Shown here one piece after another: positions 1 through 8,474 of a stretch of 16,001 bases of DNA. Position numbers and translations under genes: made by a program. Under the pieces are notes generated by a model. It was not told where the DNA came from and ran no database searches. It saw only the letters and a list, made by a program, of their open reading frames with translations. Source of the stretch: Micavibrio aeruginosavorus (GTDB taxonomy: Bacteria; Pseudomonadota; Alphaproteobacteria; Micavibrionales; Micavibrionaceae); NCBI GenBank assembly GCA_003240795.1, contig QFNK01000012.1, positions 1 to 16,001 of the forward strand, in the 5' to 3' direction. How positions within the stretch are numbered: the first letter of the stretch is position 1; every line of letters starts with the position of its first letter.

Positions 1-534
1 TATGAATTCGACGGCATGAACAGCTTCGGCTATGACGGCAATGTTGTTTTCCCGCTGGAAATCATTCCGCAGGAAACAGGGAAATCCGTAATCCTCAATA
101 TGACGGTACAGATGCTCGCCTGTAACAAAATCTGCGTGCCGCAGGAAGTCAAACTATCTCGTACGCTCCCCGCACATGATCCGGCATCGACGACGGAAAA
201 GGACGTCATTGAAGGTGCGATCAAAAATCTTCCGCGTACAGAAGACAGCGATGCGTTGAAAATGGAAACGGCCGTGCTCGGCAAAAACACGCTCGCGATT
301 CCGTTATATGCCGCGAACGGTATCAAGGATAATGCGGACGTTATGATCGAAAGCGATCCTGCGATCTTTATAAACAGGCCGGAACTTATCCGCGATGGCA
401 AAGACGGCACGCGCGGCGTTCTGAAACTTTCCGCGCCCGAAGGCACCGATGTGCCGGCCATGCTGTTCGGAAAAAAAGTCACCATCCTGATAAAGAATGG
501 TGACGACGCACTGGAAAAACCCTTTACGTTTTAA
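1..534 (+). CDS. DsbD N-terminal-domain protein, 3' part
   Basis: The reading frame is open from base 1, so the gene begins before the window and only its last 177 residues are seen. The visible part starts with a beta-rich stretch reading GYDGNVVFPLEI, then a hydrophobic strand and the motif ACNKICVP with two cysteines four apart. This pattern (a VFPL strand, then CxxxCVP) is typical of the periplasmic N-terminal domain of DsbD/ScsB-type thiol:disulfide interchange proteins, where the cysteine pair accepts or donates electrons. No membrane segment or thioredoxin domain follows; the protein ends after another roughly 120 residues, so it fits the standalone DsbD-domain proteins of alphaproteobacteria better than full DsbD. 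Its stop lies 9 bp from that of the convergent mrcA gene; a 5-bp hairpin at 532-546 includes both stop codons. The family call is fairly good; the partner is unknown. Confidence 0.72.
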   Translation, partial: YEFDGMNSFGYDGNVVFPLEIIPQETGKSVILNMTVQMLACNKICVPQEVKLSRTLPAHDPASTTEKDVIEGAIKNLPRTEDSDALKMETAVLGKNTLAIPLYAANGIKDNADVMIESDPAIFINRPELIRDGKDGTRGVLKLSAPEGTDVPAMLFGKKVTILIKNGDDALEKPFTF

Positions 535-543
535 GCTTTATGC

Positions 544-3207
544 TTAGTAAATGCCGCCCGTACCGTTTATGGACGGCGCTGGCTGCTGTTCGCTTTCATA
601 TCCTGTCGGCGGATAGACAGGCGTTGGCTCCTGCGGCTGCGCGTCCTGCGCCCCGCGGCTGAACGTCGTGAAGGAATCGTTGCTGCTGGGGTAGAGAGGG
701 TCACGGTTATCGGTCTGCGGCGCGGTTTCCTCGGGCTGGCCGTAAGGGTCGCTGCCGGACGGCATCTGTTCGACAGGCGCGCCCTCGCTGAAACCGAACT
801 GGTTGTCGGATGCATCCGCGTAAGGATCGACGACATTGCCGCCGCCGATGACATTCGTGTCGAGCACGTAATCGTCGAGGTTGGGCTCCGTTCCCGTCAC
901 GAACGCTTCCCAGATGATGTTCTTGTCACCCGGCATTGCCGCGCGGCCAGTGGAGGCATTGATGCGGACATTCTTGATTCCCGGCGGCACGCGGAACGGC
1001 GTGGCGGGAGTGTCTTTCAATGCTTCTTTCATAAAGTCGCCGAAGATAGGAACCGTCGTGCTGGCGCCCGTTTCACGTTTGCCGAGAGATTTCGGATCAT
1101 CGAATCCGACGAACACGCCAACGACAAGGTCAGGCGAGAAACCGATAAACCACGTATCCTTGGATTTGTTCGTCGTACCCGTTTTTCCGGCGAGCGGGCG
1201 TTCAAGTTCCTTGAGCTTCGCCGCCGTGCCGCGCTCGACAACGCCTTCCAGAATAGACACCATCTGGTATGCCGTGCGTTCGTCCGCGATGCGCTCACGC
1301 CCGTCCGGAATTTCCGGCGTCGACTGCCCGTCCCAGCGGATCAGGTCACCGCAATTGGGGCAGGGGCGGTCGTCGTAGGAAAATATGGTCGCGCCGCGGC
1401 GATCCTGGATACGGTCGATCATGGTCGGCGTTATCTTGCGTCCGCCGTTGACGATCATCGCATACGCGCTGGTCAGTTTAAGAAGCGTCGTTTCTCCTGC
1501 ACCAAGCGCGTAGGAAAGGTACGGCTTCATATCATCCGCAATGCCGAAACGCTTGGCGTATTCGACGACCGTCTTCATGCCGAGGTGGTCGGCAAGACGC
1601 ACGGTCATAAGGTTGCGGGACTTTTCAACGCCGACGCGGATCGGCGTCGGGCCGTAAACCTGACCTGAATAGTTGGTTGGACGCCAGTAATCACCCGGTG
1701 CCTGTTCCATCACGAACGGCGCATCCAGAACACGCGTCGCGGGTGTAAAGCCCTTGTCGAGCGCCGCAAGATAGACGAACGGCTTGAACGCCGAACCCGG
1801 CTGGCGTTCCGCCTGCGTTACGCGGTTGAACTGGCTGGGCCCGTACTTCCATCCGCCCTGCATGGCGAGGACGCGCCCGGTGTGCGGATCAATGGCAACC
1901 AATGCGCCCTGTACGGCGGGGATCTGGCGCAGAACATACTTGTCTTTGCTCTTTCCCGTGCCTTCGACGAAAATCACATCGCCCTTTTTCACGACATCGC
2001 TGACCGCCGTGATTTCAGGGCCGAGCGCATAGCAGTCTTCCATGCATTTGCGCGCCCATTTTACACCGTCCAATGACAGCGTGCCTGTCTCCTTGTCGGC
2101 GAAACCGATGCGGGCGCTCGCGCTGCCGTTCTCCAGAACCATGGCCAGCGTCCATTCGTCCGGCATGTCGCCCGGCTCTTCCACGGAAATCAGATCGTCA
2201 TGCCACGTATCCGTGGAATCGAAATGCTTGACGGGGCCGCGCCATCCATGGCGGCGGTCGTAATCCATCAGGCCTTTGCGCAACGTCTCGACGGCTATGT
2301 CCTGCAAACGCGGGTCAACCGATGTCCGCACCGTCAGTCCGCCATTGTAAAGGCTGTCCTCGCCGTATTTGTCTTTCAATATACGGCGCACGTCTTCGGC
2401 AAAAAACGGCGCGTTGACGACATCGGACTCATCCTTCAGCGTCATCGCAAGCGGCGTGGCCTTTGCCAGTTCCGCCTGCGCGGACGTAACGTACCCGTCG
2501 TCGGTCATACGGTCGACAACCCAGTTCCGGCGCGTCAGGGCGGAGTTGTGATTGCGTACCGGATGATAATTGTTCGGTGCCTTGGGCAGGGCGGCGAGGT
2601 AGGCCGCTTCCGCCACGGTCAGATCGTCCAGCTTTTTGTCGAAATATGTCTGCGCCGCTGCGGCCACGCCGTAGGAACGCTGGCCCAGATAAATCTCGTT
2701 CAGGTAAAGCTCGAGGATCTGGTCCTTGGTCATCGCCTTTTCCATGCGCATGGAAAGGATCGCTTCCTTGATCTTGCGCTCGTACGAACGCTCGTTCGTC
2801 AGAAGGAAGTTTTTGGCAACCTGTTGCGTGATGGTGGACGCGCCCTTCATGCGTGCGCCCGGATTGATGACGTTGCTGATCGCGGCGCGCGCTATGGCGG
2901 TCGCGTCGATGCCGGGATGGCGGTAGAAATTCTGGTCTTCCGCGGCGATGAACGCATTTTTGACCATGTCTGGCATGGCGGTCACAGGCACGAACACACG
3001 TTTCTCACGGGCATATTCCGCGAGAAGGCGTCCGTCACCGGCATAAATGCGCGTGACGATCGGCGGCTCGTATTTCTTGAGCTGCGTATAGTCGGGAAGA
3101 TCGCGCCCGAAATGCGCGAAGAGGAGCGCGACGCCGCCGATACCCGCAATCGCCCCCAGAAATCCTATGGAAATAAGTGCTAGAAAAAGTCGTCCAAGCC
3201 AGCGCAT
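544..3207 (-). CDS. mrcA: Penicillin-binding protein 1A (bifunctional peptidoglycan synthase)
   Basis: Class A PBP that polymerises glycan strands from lipid II and cross-links peptides in the periplasm, anchored in the inner membrane. An N-terminal membrane segment (about residues 7-32) is followed by a GT51 transglycosylase domain with EDQNFYRHPG (catalytic Glu90), GASTITQQVAKN (122-133) and ELYLNEIYLG (166-175). The transpeptidase domain has all three motifs: SAFK with nucleophile Ser472, SRN at 530-532 and KTGT at 675-678. A CPNC motif at 616-619 lies between SRN and KTG, and the last 90 or so residues are a Pro/Gln/Ser-rich tail. At 887 residues it is slightly long for the family, mostly because of the tail. 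It is the last gene of the leftward alr-mlaE-mlaF-mrcA run, 64 bp after mlaF; the start is the ATG just before the membrane segment, without a strong Shine-Dalgarno. All catalytic residues are present. Confidence 0.95.
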   Translation of the reverse strand: MRWLGRLFLALISIGFLGAIAGIGGVALLFAHFGRDLPDYTQLKKYEPPIVTRIYAGDGRLLAEYAREKRVFVPVTAMPDMVKNAFIAAEDQNFYRHPGIDATAIARAAISNVINPGARMKGASTITQQVAKNFLLTNERSYERKIKEAILSMRMEKAMTKDQILELYLNEIYLGQRSYGVAAAAQTYFDKKLDDLTVAEAAYLAALPKAPNNYHPVRNHNSALTRRNWVVDRMTDDGYVTSAQAELAKATPLAMTLKDESDVVNAPFFAEDVRRILKDKYGEDSLYNGGLTVRTSVDPRLQDIAVETLRKGLMDYDRRHGWRGPVKHFDSTDTWHDDLISVEEPGDMPDEWTLAMVLENGSASARIGFADKETGTLSLDGVKWARKCMEDCYALGPEITAVSDVVKKGDVIFVEGTGKSKDKYVLRQIPAVQGALVAIDPHTGRVLAMQGGWKYGPSQFNRVTQAERQPGSAFKPFVYLAALDKGFTPATRVLDAPFVMEQAPGDYWRPTNYSGQVYGPTPIRVGVEKSRNLMTVRLADHLGMKTVVEYAKRFGIADDMKPYLSYALGAGETTLLKLTSAYAMIVNGGRKITPTMIDRIQDRRGATIFSYDDRPCPNCGDLIRWDGQSTPEIPDGRERIADERTAYQMVSILEGVVERGTAAKLKELERPLAGKTGTTNKSKDTWFIGFSPDLVVGVFVGFDDPKSLGKRETGASTTVPIFGDFMKEALKDTPATPFRVPPGIKNVRINASTGRAAMPGDKNIIWEAFVTGTEPNLDDYVLDTNVIGGGNVVDPYADASDNQFGFSEGAPVEQMPSGSDPYGQPEETAPQTDNRDPLYPSSNDSFTTFSRGAQDAQPQEPTPVYPPTGYESEQQPAPSINGTGGIY

Positions 3208-3271
3208 AAGGCCGTTTATCGCACAACTTCAAGGCGGTTTAAAGGCGGAAAAACCTGCCTATCGCCGCAGT

Positions 3272-4072
3272 TTAGGAGCGCAGTCCCGCCTGCTTGGTGA
3301 TCGGCCCTTCGGCACGGCCATGAATGAACTGCTCGACATACGGATTGCCGGAGTGGTCGAGGTCCGCGACCTTGCCGTACCATATGATTTTCCCTTCATG
3401 GATCATCGCCACATGGTCGGCGATCTTGCGGGCGGAGGCCATGTCATGCGTGATGGAAAGCGCCGTCGCGCCAAGGTCTTTCACGCAGTCCACGATCAAA
3501 TCGTTGATAACGTCCGCCATGATCGGGTCGAGGCCGGTCGTCGGCTCATCGAAGAAGATGATTTCCGGATTCGTCGCAATCGCACGGGCAAGGCCGACAC
3601 GTTTTTGCATCCCGCCCGACAGCTCCGCCGGAAAAAGATCACCGACCTGCGCCGCAAGGCCGACCTGCGCCAGCTTCTTGATCGCGATATCGTGCGCGTC
3701 CTTGGGAGCCATGCCCTGACCCTGGATCAGGCCGAATGCCACGTTCTGCCAGACTTTTAGGGAGTCGAACAGCGCCGCGCCCTGAAACAGCATCCCGAAT
3801 TTCCGCATCATCGCATCGCGTTCCTGCGATGAAAATTCCGTCGCTTCCTTCCCGTCGATCTTGATGCTGCCCGAATCCGGCTGGATCAACCCGAGAATGC
3901 ATTTCAGCGTGACGGACTTCCCCGTTCCCGATCCGCCGATCACGACGAGGGATTCTCCCGCATTGACGGTCAGGTTGATGCCGTCCAGCACCTTCTTGGG
4001 ACCGAAGGATTTCTTTACATCGCGCATGGCGATTTTTGGAATGGCGGACATGCTGCGCGGCTCTGTGCTCAT
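3272..4072 (-). CDS. mlaF: MlaF-type ABC transporter ATPase
   Basis: ATP-binding subunit of an MCE/Mla-type lipid transporter, driving phospholipid movement between inner and outer membrane together with the MlaE permease. The 266-residue protein has Walker A GGSGTGKS (46-53), Q-loop Gln97 in the stretch LFQGAALFDSL, signature LSGGMQKRVGLARA (151-164), Walker B IIFFDEPTTGLDP (171-183) and H-loop His209. The LFQ-GALFDSL region and the Mla-like signature set it apart from other importers. The frame is open further upstream, but that extension overlaps mlaE in another frame and looks non-coding; I chose the ATG whose ATGA overlaps the mlaE stop, a standard coupled arrangement. An alternative start lies seven codons in. 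No mlaD (MCE substrate-binding) gene follows in the window: the next gene is mrcA. Confidence 0.93.
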   Translation of the reverse strand: MSTEPRSMSAIPKIAMRDVKKSFGPKKVLDGINLTVNAGESLVVIGGSGTGKSVTLKCILGLIQPDSGSIKIDGKEATEFSSQERDAMMRKFGMLFQGAALFDSLKVWQNVAFGLIQGQGMAPKDAHDIAIKKLAQVGLAAQVGDLFPAELSGGMQKRVGLARAIATNPEIIFFDEPTTGLDPIMADVINDLIVDCVKDLGATALSITHDMASARKIADHVAMIHEGKIIWYGKVADLDHSGNPYVEQFIHGRAEGPITKQAGLRS

Positions 4073-4881
4073 GAAAAGAACGCCTTCGTCAGGATAAAGT
4101 TGAAAATAAGGATCAGGATGGAGGAGGACACAACGGCGTATGTGGTCGCCGCGCCAACGCCCTGCGCGCCGCGGCCGGAATTGAACCCGTGATAGCAGCC
4201 CATCATGGTGACGATGAACCCGAACGCGGCGGCCTTTACGAGGCCGGACACGACATCGTTCACTTCCAGAATGGACCATGTCTGGTTCAGATAGCTGCCT
4301 TCCGAAAAGCCGAGCGAGTAAATGCTGACGATATAACCGCCGTAAATACCGATGATATCGGCGATCAGGACGAGGACAGGCAGCATCAGCGTTCCCGCAA
4401 CAATACGCGGCACGACGAGGTATTTGTAAGGATTGACGGACAACGTGCTGAGCGCGTCGATCTGCTCCGTCACGCGCATCGTGCCGATTTCCGCCGCGAT
4501 GCTTGCGCCGATACGGCCTGCAACCATCAGGCCGGCGAGAACGGGAGCGAGTTCGCGCGTGACCGACAAGGCGACAACGCCTGCAATCGCGCTTTCGGCG
4601 TTGAAACGCGTAAAGCCCGTATAGCTTTGCAGCGCCAGCACCATCCCCGTGAAAATCGCCGTCATGCCGACAACGGGCAGGGAGTAGTAACCGATATCGA
4701 TCACCTGACGCAGCAGAAGACGCGGATACCAGGGCGGCGTGAAGACATGGCGCACGGACTGCCCGATGAACAGGCTGAGCGCGCCGAGCGATTGCAGCGA
4801 GCGCAAAACCGCATGGCCGGTCATCTCGCAGATGTTCAGAACGACATTGGCGTTCAGCGCCTTTGAAATCATGTTGTTCAT
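4069..4881 (-). CDS. mlaE: MlaE-type lipid ABC transporter permease
   Basis: Inner-membrane permease partner of the downstream MlaF ATPase. The 270-residue protein has several hydrophobic segments and the family core RELAPVLAGLMVAGRIGAS followed by AAEIGTMRVTEQIDAL (about residues 109-144), which contacts the ATPase and is diagnostic for MlaE/YrbE permeases. An N-terminal amphipathic stretch precedes the first membrane helix, as in the family. It is co-directional with alr, 86 bp downstream of it, and translationally coupled to mlaF by a 4-bp ATGA overlap. The start is the first of two close ATGs (the other is three codons in); neither has a convincing Shine-Dalgarno. A 15-bp palindrome lies about 19 bp upstream. 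Confidence 0.92.
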   Translation of the reverse strand: MNNMISKALNANVVLNICEMTGHAVLRSLQSLGALSLFIGQSVRHVFTPPWYPRLLLRQVIDIGYYSLPVVGMTAIFTGMVLALQSYTGFTRFNAESAIAGVVALSVTRELAPVLAGLMVAGRIGASIAAEIGTMRVTEQIDALSTLSVNPYKYLVVPRIVAGTLMLPVLVLIADIIGIYGGYIVSIYSLGFSEGSYLNQTWSILEVNDVVSGLVKAAAFGFIVTMMGCYHGFNSGRGAQGVGAATTYAVVSSSILILIFNFILTKAFFS

Positions 4882-4899
4882 GCCGTGGCCACTCTCACA

Positions 4900-4914
4900 T
4901 TTGAATTATTCAAA
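4900..4914. promoter_or_regulatory. AT-rich palindrome upstream of mlaE
   Basis: TTTGAAT and ATTCAAA flank a single central T, a perfect 15-bp palindrome in the gap between alr and mlaE. It could be a protein-binding site controlling mlaE-mlaF-mrcA, but no factor is implied and short AT-rich palindromes also arise by chance. Confidence 0.25.
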
Positions 4915-4967
4915 ACAATCAATTTCTTAACCTTTTTGGCGCTTTCTGAAAAGCCCCATTTTCCCCG

Positions 4968-6047
4968 TCAGCCCTCGTAACGCCGCGCATAACGCGCGCC
5001 GAGAGACGTCAGAACCTCATACCCGATCGTGCCGAGATCGGCGGCGAGTGCGTCAACGTCCTGATGCGGCCCCAAAACCTCCATCCATTCCCCTTCCTGC
5101 GGCGGGCGTGGAAGATGGCCTATATCGACAATCACCAGATCCATCGATACCCGGCCGACGACGGGGCAGGCTATGCCGTCCCGGTAAAGCTTGGCCTTGC
5201 TGCTGCCGCTTCGCAGGAAACCGTCCGCATAGCCGATCGCAACCGTGGCCGTTCGCGTGTCCTTTTCAAAAACATGCGTTGCGCCATATCCTGCGCTTTC
5301 GCCCTTTTTGACATTGCGTGTTTGAAGAACGCGCGTGTTGAGGGAGACAACGGCATGCATTGGATTGTCCGCCTCCGGCGTTGGGTTCCCGCCGTACAGC
5401 GCAAAGCCGGGCCGCACGATATCATAATGCCATTCCTTGTTTCTGAAGAGGCCGGATGAATTGCAGAGAGATTTCGGCGCGTCCGGCCACCGCTTGGCGA
5501 TTTCGGCAAAAGCCTTTGTCTGCGCCTCATTCATCGGATGATCTTTTTCATCACTGCACGCAAAATGCGTCATGACAAGGCGCACATCCAGTCCGCCCGC
5601 ATCGATCTCCGCCGTTGCCGCAAAGCCCAGCCTGTTCATGCCGGTATCGAAATGCAGCGCGCAGGGAGGCGCGCGGCCCGCATGCGCGGCGGCAGACTTC
5701 CATCGCTCCAGATCGCTTCCGCAATTCAAAACGGGCGTAATGGTGTGGGCGATGTAAAAATCCTCCGCCCCTTTGTAAAGACCGCCCAAAACCATAATTT
5801 CGCAAGCCTTATCGATGCCGCGCAACTGCGCCGCCTCGTCCGGCGTGGCGACAAAGAAACGGCGGCAACCTTCATGCAGAAGCGCCTTGAAAACCGGAAT
5901 CACGCCCGTTCCATACGCGTCCGCCTTTAAAACGCCGGCAACATCCGCCCCCGTCATTTTGCGGAACAAACGGTAGTTTTCCGTCAATGCCGAAAGGTTA
6001 ACGGTCAGGGCGGCGGCGGCTTGCGGTGGAAATATTGTTGCGCTCAT
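4968..6047 (-). CDS. alr: Alanine racemase (PLP-dependent)
   Basis: Interconverts L- and D-alanine in the cytoplasm, supplying D-Ala for peptidoglycan. The 359-residue protein has the family length and layout: an N-terminal PLP barrel with the cofactor lysine in GVLKADAYGTG (Lys41), the barrel motif LHFDTGMNRLGF (131-142) containing Arg139, the phosphate-binding stretch CNSSGLF, RPGFALYGG (212-220), and the C-terminal beta domain with catalytic Tyr254 in SAGYGATHVF and SMDLVIVD (301-308). It heads a leftward run that continues into mlaE, mlaF and mrcA, so D-Ala supply and peptidoglycan polymerisation may be co-transcribed. In many alphaproteobacteria alr sits beside dnaB; here two small rightward genes separate them. 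Both catalytic residues are intact. Whether it is biosynthetic or catabolic cannot be told from sequence alone, but the location next to dnaB favours the housekeeping enzyme. Confidence 0.95.
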   Translation of the reverse strand: MSATIFPPQAAAALTVNLSALTENYRLFRKMTGADVAGVLKADAYGTGVIPVFKALLHEGCRRFFVATPDEAAQLRGIDKACEIMVLGGLYKGAEDFYIAHTITPVLNCGSDLERWKSAAAHAGRAPPCALHFDTGMNRLGFAATAEIDAGGLDVRLVMTHFACSDEKDHPMNEAQTKAFAEIAKRWPDAPKSLCNSSGLFRNKEWHYDIVRPGFALYGGNPTPEADNPMHAVVSLNTRVLQTRNVKKGESAGYGATHVFEKDTRTATVAIGYADGFLRSGSSKAKLYRDGIACPVVGRVSMDLVIVDIGHLPRPPQEGEWMEVLGPHQDVDALAADLGTIGYEVLTSLGARYARRYEG

Positions 6048-6094
6048 GGAATTAAAGCTTGTTTTTTAAATCTGTTTTGATTATGAAAATTTTT

Positions 6095-6110
6095 ATGACA
6101 TTTTCGTCAT
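6095..6110. promoter_or_regulatory. Inverted repeat in the alr / small-gene divergent region
   Basis: ATGAC and GTCAT flank a 6-bp ATTTTC spacer in the AT-rich 98-bp gap between the divergent alr gene and the rightward 6146 gene. A TAAACT that could serve as a rightward -10 begins at 6112, directly after the repeat, so a bound dimer would cover the promoter. No good -35 is visible on either strand. Confidence 0.3.
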
Positions 6111-6145
6111 GTAAACTCTGCAAAAAGAGAATACGGGAGAAATGA

Positions 6146-6532
6146 ATGGGTGTCATTGCAACTTTGCAAAACAAGGCCACTTTGCGTAACCGCTTTGAAG
6201 CGGCAACTGCCGAATATATCCGCGGCGATATCATGCCCCTGGTCATCGCGCCTGATGAATACCAGCTGAGGGAAAGCCAGAAGCTGGCATGGGAAATGGT
6301 ACGCCATGTCGATGCTGGCCATCCGAATTTTGAGAATGCCCAGATACGTATTTCCCGCAATATGCTGCAGGCCTTTACGTCCGCACGGCACAGTTTCGAC
6401 GCGAACAAGCCGCATGAATATATCCGCAATGAATTCCGTGCCGCCATAACCCATCTGGTCGAAGACGCCGCCGATTATCTGGCGCAAAAACCCGGAAGCA
6501 ACAAATCCGCCCCGTGGAAACTGGCACGATGA
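6146..6532 (+). CDS. Hypothetical protein, first of a tandem paralogous pair
   Basis: A 128-residue soluble, probably helical protein that I do not recognise. It has no signal peptide, membrane segment or cysteines. GGGAGA at 6135-6140 lies 5 bp before the ATG and supports the start. Its stop overlaps the ATG of the next gene (ATGA), so the two are translationally coupled. Recognisable marks shared with that neighbour are RF (16-17), Tyr24, Ile29, Ala-Pro (35-36), Ser44, Lys46, and Arg94 followed by EFR (96-98), at nearly the same spacing in both. The pair lies between alr and dnaB, which are usually neighbours in alphaproteobacteria, so it is likely lineage-specific. No function is suggested. 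Confidence 0.75.
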   Translation: MGVIATLQNKATLRNRFEAATAEYIRGDIMPLVIAPDEYQLRESQKLAWEMVRHVDAGHPNFENAQIRISRNMLQAFTSARHSFDANKPHEYIRNEFRAAITHLVEDAADYLAQKPGSNKSAPWKLAR

Positions 6533-6936
6533 CGGTAATCCCCGATCCAGTCAGCCTGAGCGACCGTTTTGTCGCCGTCATAGAAAGATCCTATGACGAT
6601 AAAAGCATCTGCCGTTTCGTGAATGCGCCAAGGGATCACCATAAAGGTCCCTCGAAGAAAAGCATGATAAACGACATCGCCGAGCAATTTTTGCAGATAG
6701 CGCCGCTGAAGCCCGAAGATGTCCCGACTTTTAAAAAGACCTTTCAGGACGCCATATTGTCACGCGCCTCGAATATAGAGCTTCTGTATGATCTGGAGGC
6801 GCCGATGCACGCGCTTAGATGCGAATTCCGCGAAATCACCCTGACGGCGGCCGAAAAAGCCGCGCATAAAAATCTGGTCCTGAAGCACGGCGTAAGCTGT
6901 GTTGCCAACGACAATCGCGCCTTCAAAATGAATTAG
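6529..6936 (+). CDS. Hypothetical protein, second of a tandem paralogous pair
   Basis: A 135-residue soluble protein of unknown function. I start it at the ATG at 6529, which overlaps the stop of the preceding gene by 4 bp; a GTG five codons earlier is possible but lacks that coupling. It appears to be a diverged copy of the preceding protein: RF (13-14), Tyr22, Ile27, Ala-Pro (33-34), Ser42, Lys44, and Arg97 followed by EFR (99-101) recur in the same order and nearly the same spacing. It differs by two cysteines in the first hundred residues, one more near the end, and a short ANDNR C-terminus. Its stop codon overlaps that of the convergent dnaB by 4 bp, so transcription of the two must collide or terminate inside coding sequence; I see no terminator hairpin there. 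Confidence 0.72.
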   Translation: MTVIPDPVSLSDRFVAVIERSYDDKSICRFVNAPRDHHKGPSKKSMINDIAEQFLQIAPLKPEDVPTFKKTFQDAILSRASNIELLYDLEAPMHALRCEFREITLTAAEKAAHKNLVLKHGVSCVANDNRAFKMN

Positions 6937-8426
6937 CCGTAGCGCGTTTCCAGATCGCCAAAGCGCGTGATGTTGGAATCGAAGAACAGCTTTACTGTGC
7001 CGATAGGGCCGTGACGCTGCTTGGCGACGATGACTTCCGCGATATTGGCGGATTCGGCCAGCTGTTCCGCCCAGCTTTGATATTCCTCGTTGAACTTGTC
7101 GTTGCTTTGCCCGCCTTTTTGAGGCTCGCGGCGCGACAGGTAATATTCGTGGCGGTAGATGAACATGACGATATCCGCGTCCTGTTCGATCGATCCGGAT
7201 TCCCGAAGATCGGAAAGCATAGGGCGCTTGTCGTCGCGCGATTCAACGCTACGCGACAACTGCGATAGCGCGATGACGGGAATGCTGAGCTCTTTCGCAA
7301 TTGCCTTCAGGCCGCGCGTGATCTCCGAAATTTCAAGAACGCGGTTGCCTTCCGACTGGCGCGATCCGGACCCTTGTAAAAGCTGCAAGTAGTCGATGAT
7401 CAAAAGCTCAAGACCGTGCTGGCGTTTCAAACGGCGCGCGCGCGATCTTACCTGACTGATGCTGAGGGAAGGGGTGTCATCGATAAAGATCGGAATGGAC
7501 GCAACCGTTTGCGACGCCTGGACGAACGCGATAAATTCGCTTTCCTTGATTTCCCCTTTGCGAAGCGCGTCGCCGGATATGCCCGATTGTTCGGAAAGGA
7601 TACGCGTCGCCAGCTGGTCGGAACTCATTTCGAGGGAGAAGAATCCCACGCGCGCGCCGCCCGGCTTTCCTTCCGCAAACGCCTTGGCCGCGTTGAACGC
7701 GATGTTGACGGCAAGCGATGTCTTACCCATCGACGGACGCGCGGCAAGGATCAGAAGGTCGGAATTGTGCAGACCGCCAAGCTGCTTATCAAGATCGATC
7801 AGGCCGGACGTTACACCCGTAACATGGGAATCCGAATTATAGGCCTCTTGCGCGATGTCGAGGGCAATCTTGACGGAATCGCGTAGCGTCACAAATCCCG
7901 TCTGTCCGCCGACGCCGTTTTCGGCAAGCTTGAAAAGACGGCCCTCCGCTTCCCGCAAAATCGTCTGCGCGTCTTCATCGATGGCGTAGTTGAATGCCAT
8001 CATCGCCACTTCCTGATTCAGGCGGATGATCTCCCGGCGCATATGGCGGTCGAAAATCGTCTTGGCGTAATCGCGCGCATCGTTCAGAAGCGGCACTTCC
8101 GTCGCCAGTTCGACGAGATAGCGCGTCCCGCCGACACCGGCGAGGCCTTCGTCTTTTTCAAAATAATCTTTCAGCGTCGTGGCTTTCGCCTCCAGCCCCT
8201 TGTCCACCATGCGGACGATGGCATCGTAAATCCGGCCGTGCGTCGGGTGGCTGAAATGATCGGCCTTCAGGATGTCGTTGACCTTTTCGATGTTGCGATT
8301 GTCCATCAACAACATACCGAGCAAACCTTGTTCCGCCTCCAGATTGTGGGGCAGGGTACGGTGGGCGAGCGGATCGGCGTTTTCGCCGCCTTCGAAAACT
8401 TTAAACGGTGCAGACTCTGAACTCAT
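6933..8426 (-). CDS. dnaB: Replicative DNA helicase DnaB
   Basis: Hexameric 5'-3' helicase that unwinds DNA at the replication fork and recruits primase. The 497-residue protein has the N-terminal DnaB domain beginning LPHNLEAEQGLLG (25-37), a linker, and the RecA-like C-terminal domain with Walker A RPSMGKTS (230-237, Lys235), SLEMS (264-268), Walker B LLIIDYLQLL (341-350, Asp345), the DLRESGSIEQDAD stretch (406-418) and AKQRHGPIGTV (468-478). No intein interrupts it. The frame stays open 42 codons further, but that extension starts at TTG, has no family similarity and covers a DnaA box and a possible promoter, so I start at the ATG before SSESAPFK. dnaB usually follows rplI directly; here an oppositely oriented RNA and gene lie between them. 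Confidence 0.95.
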   Translation of the reverse strand: MSSESAPFKVFEGGENADPLAHRTLPHNLEAEQGLLGMLLMDNRNIEKVNDILKADHFSHPTHGRIYDAIVRMVDKGLEAKATTLKDYFEKDEGLAGVGGTRYLVELATEVPLLNDARDYAKTIFDRHMRREIIRLNQEVAMMAFNYAIDEDAQTILREAEGRLFKLAENGVGGQTGFVTLRDSVKIALDIAQEAYNSDSHVTGVTSGLIDLDKQLGGLHNSDLLILAARPSMGKTSLAVNIAFNAAKAFAEGKPGGARVGFFSLEMSSDQLATRILSEQSGISGDALRKGEIKESEFIAFVQASQTVASIPIFIDDTPSLSISQVRSRARRLKRQHGLELLIIDYLQLLQGSGSRQSEGNRVLEISEITRGLKAIAKELSIPVIALSQLSRSVESRDDKRPMLSDLRESGSIEQDADIVMFIYRHEYYLSRREPQKGGQSNDKFNEEYQSWAEQLAESANIAEVIVAKQRHGPIGTVKLFFDSNITRFGDLETRYG

Positions 8427-8474
8427 AGAGCCGACTTTAGCACAAAAGCCTCTTCCGGCGATAGCGTCCAGCCC

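Noticed and set aside
2200..3183. A 327-codon open frame on the plus strand
   Set aside because: It is the antisense shadow of mrcA; its composition is Arg/His/Val-rich with no recognisable domain, while the mrcA frame has every family motif.
4189..4866. A 225-codon open frame on the plus strand
   Set aside because: Antisense shadow of mlaE; Arg/Asp/His-rich product with no domain or ribosome site.
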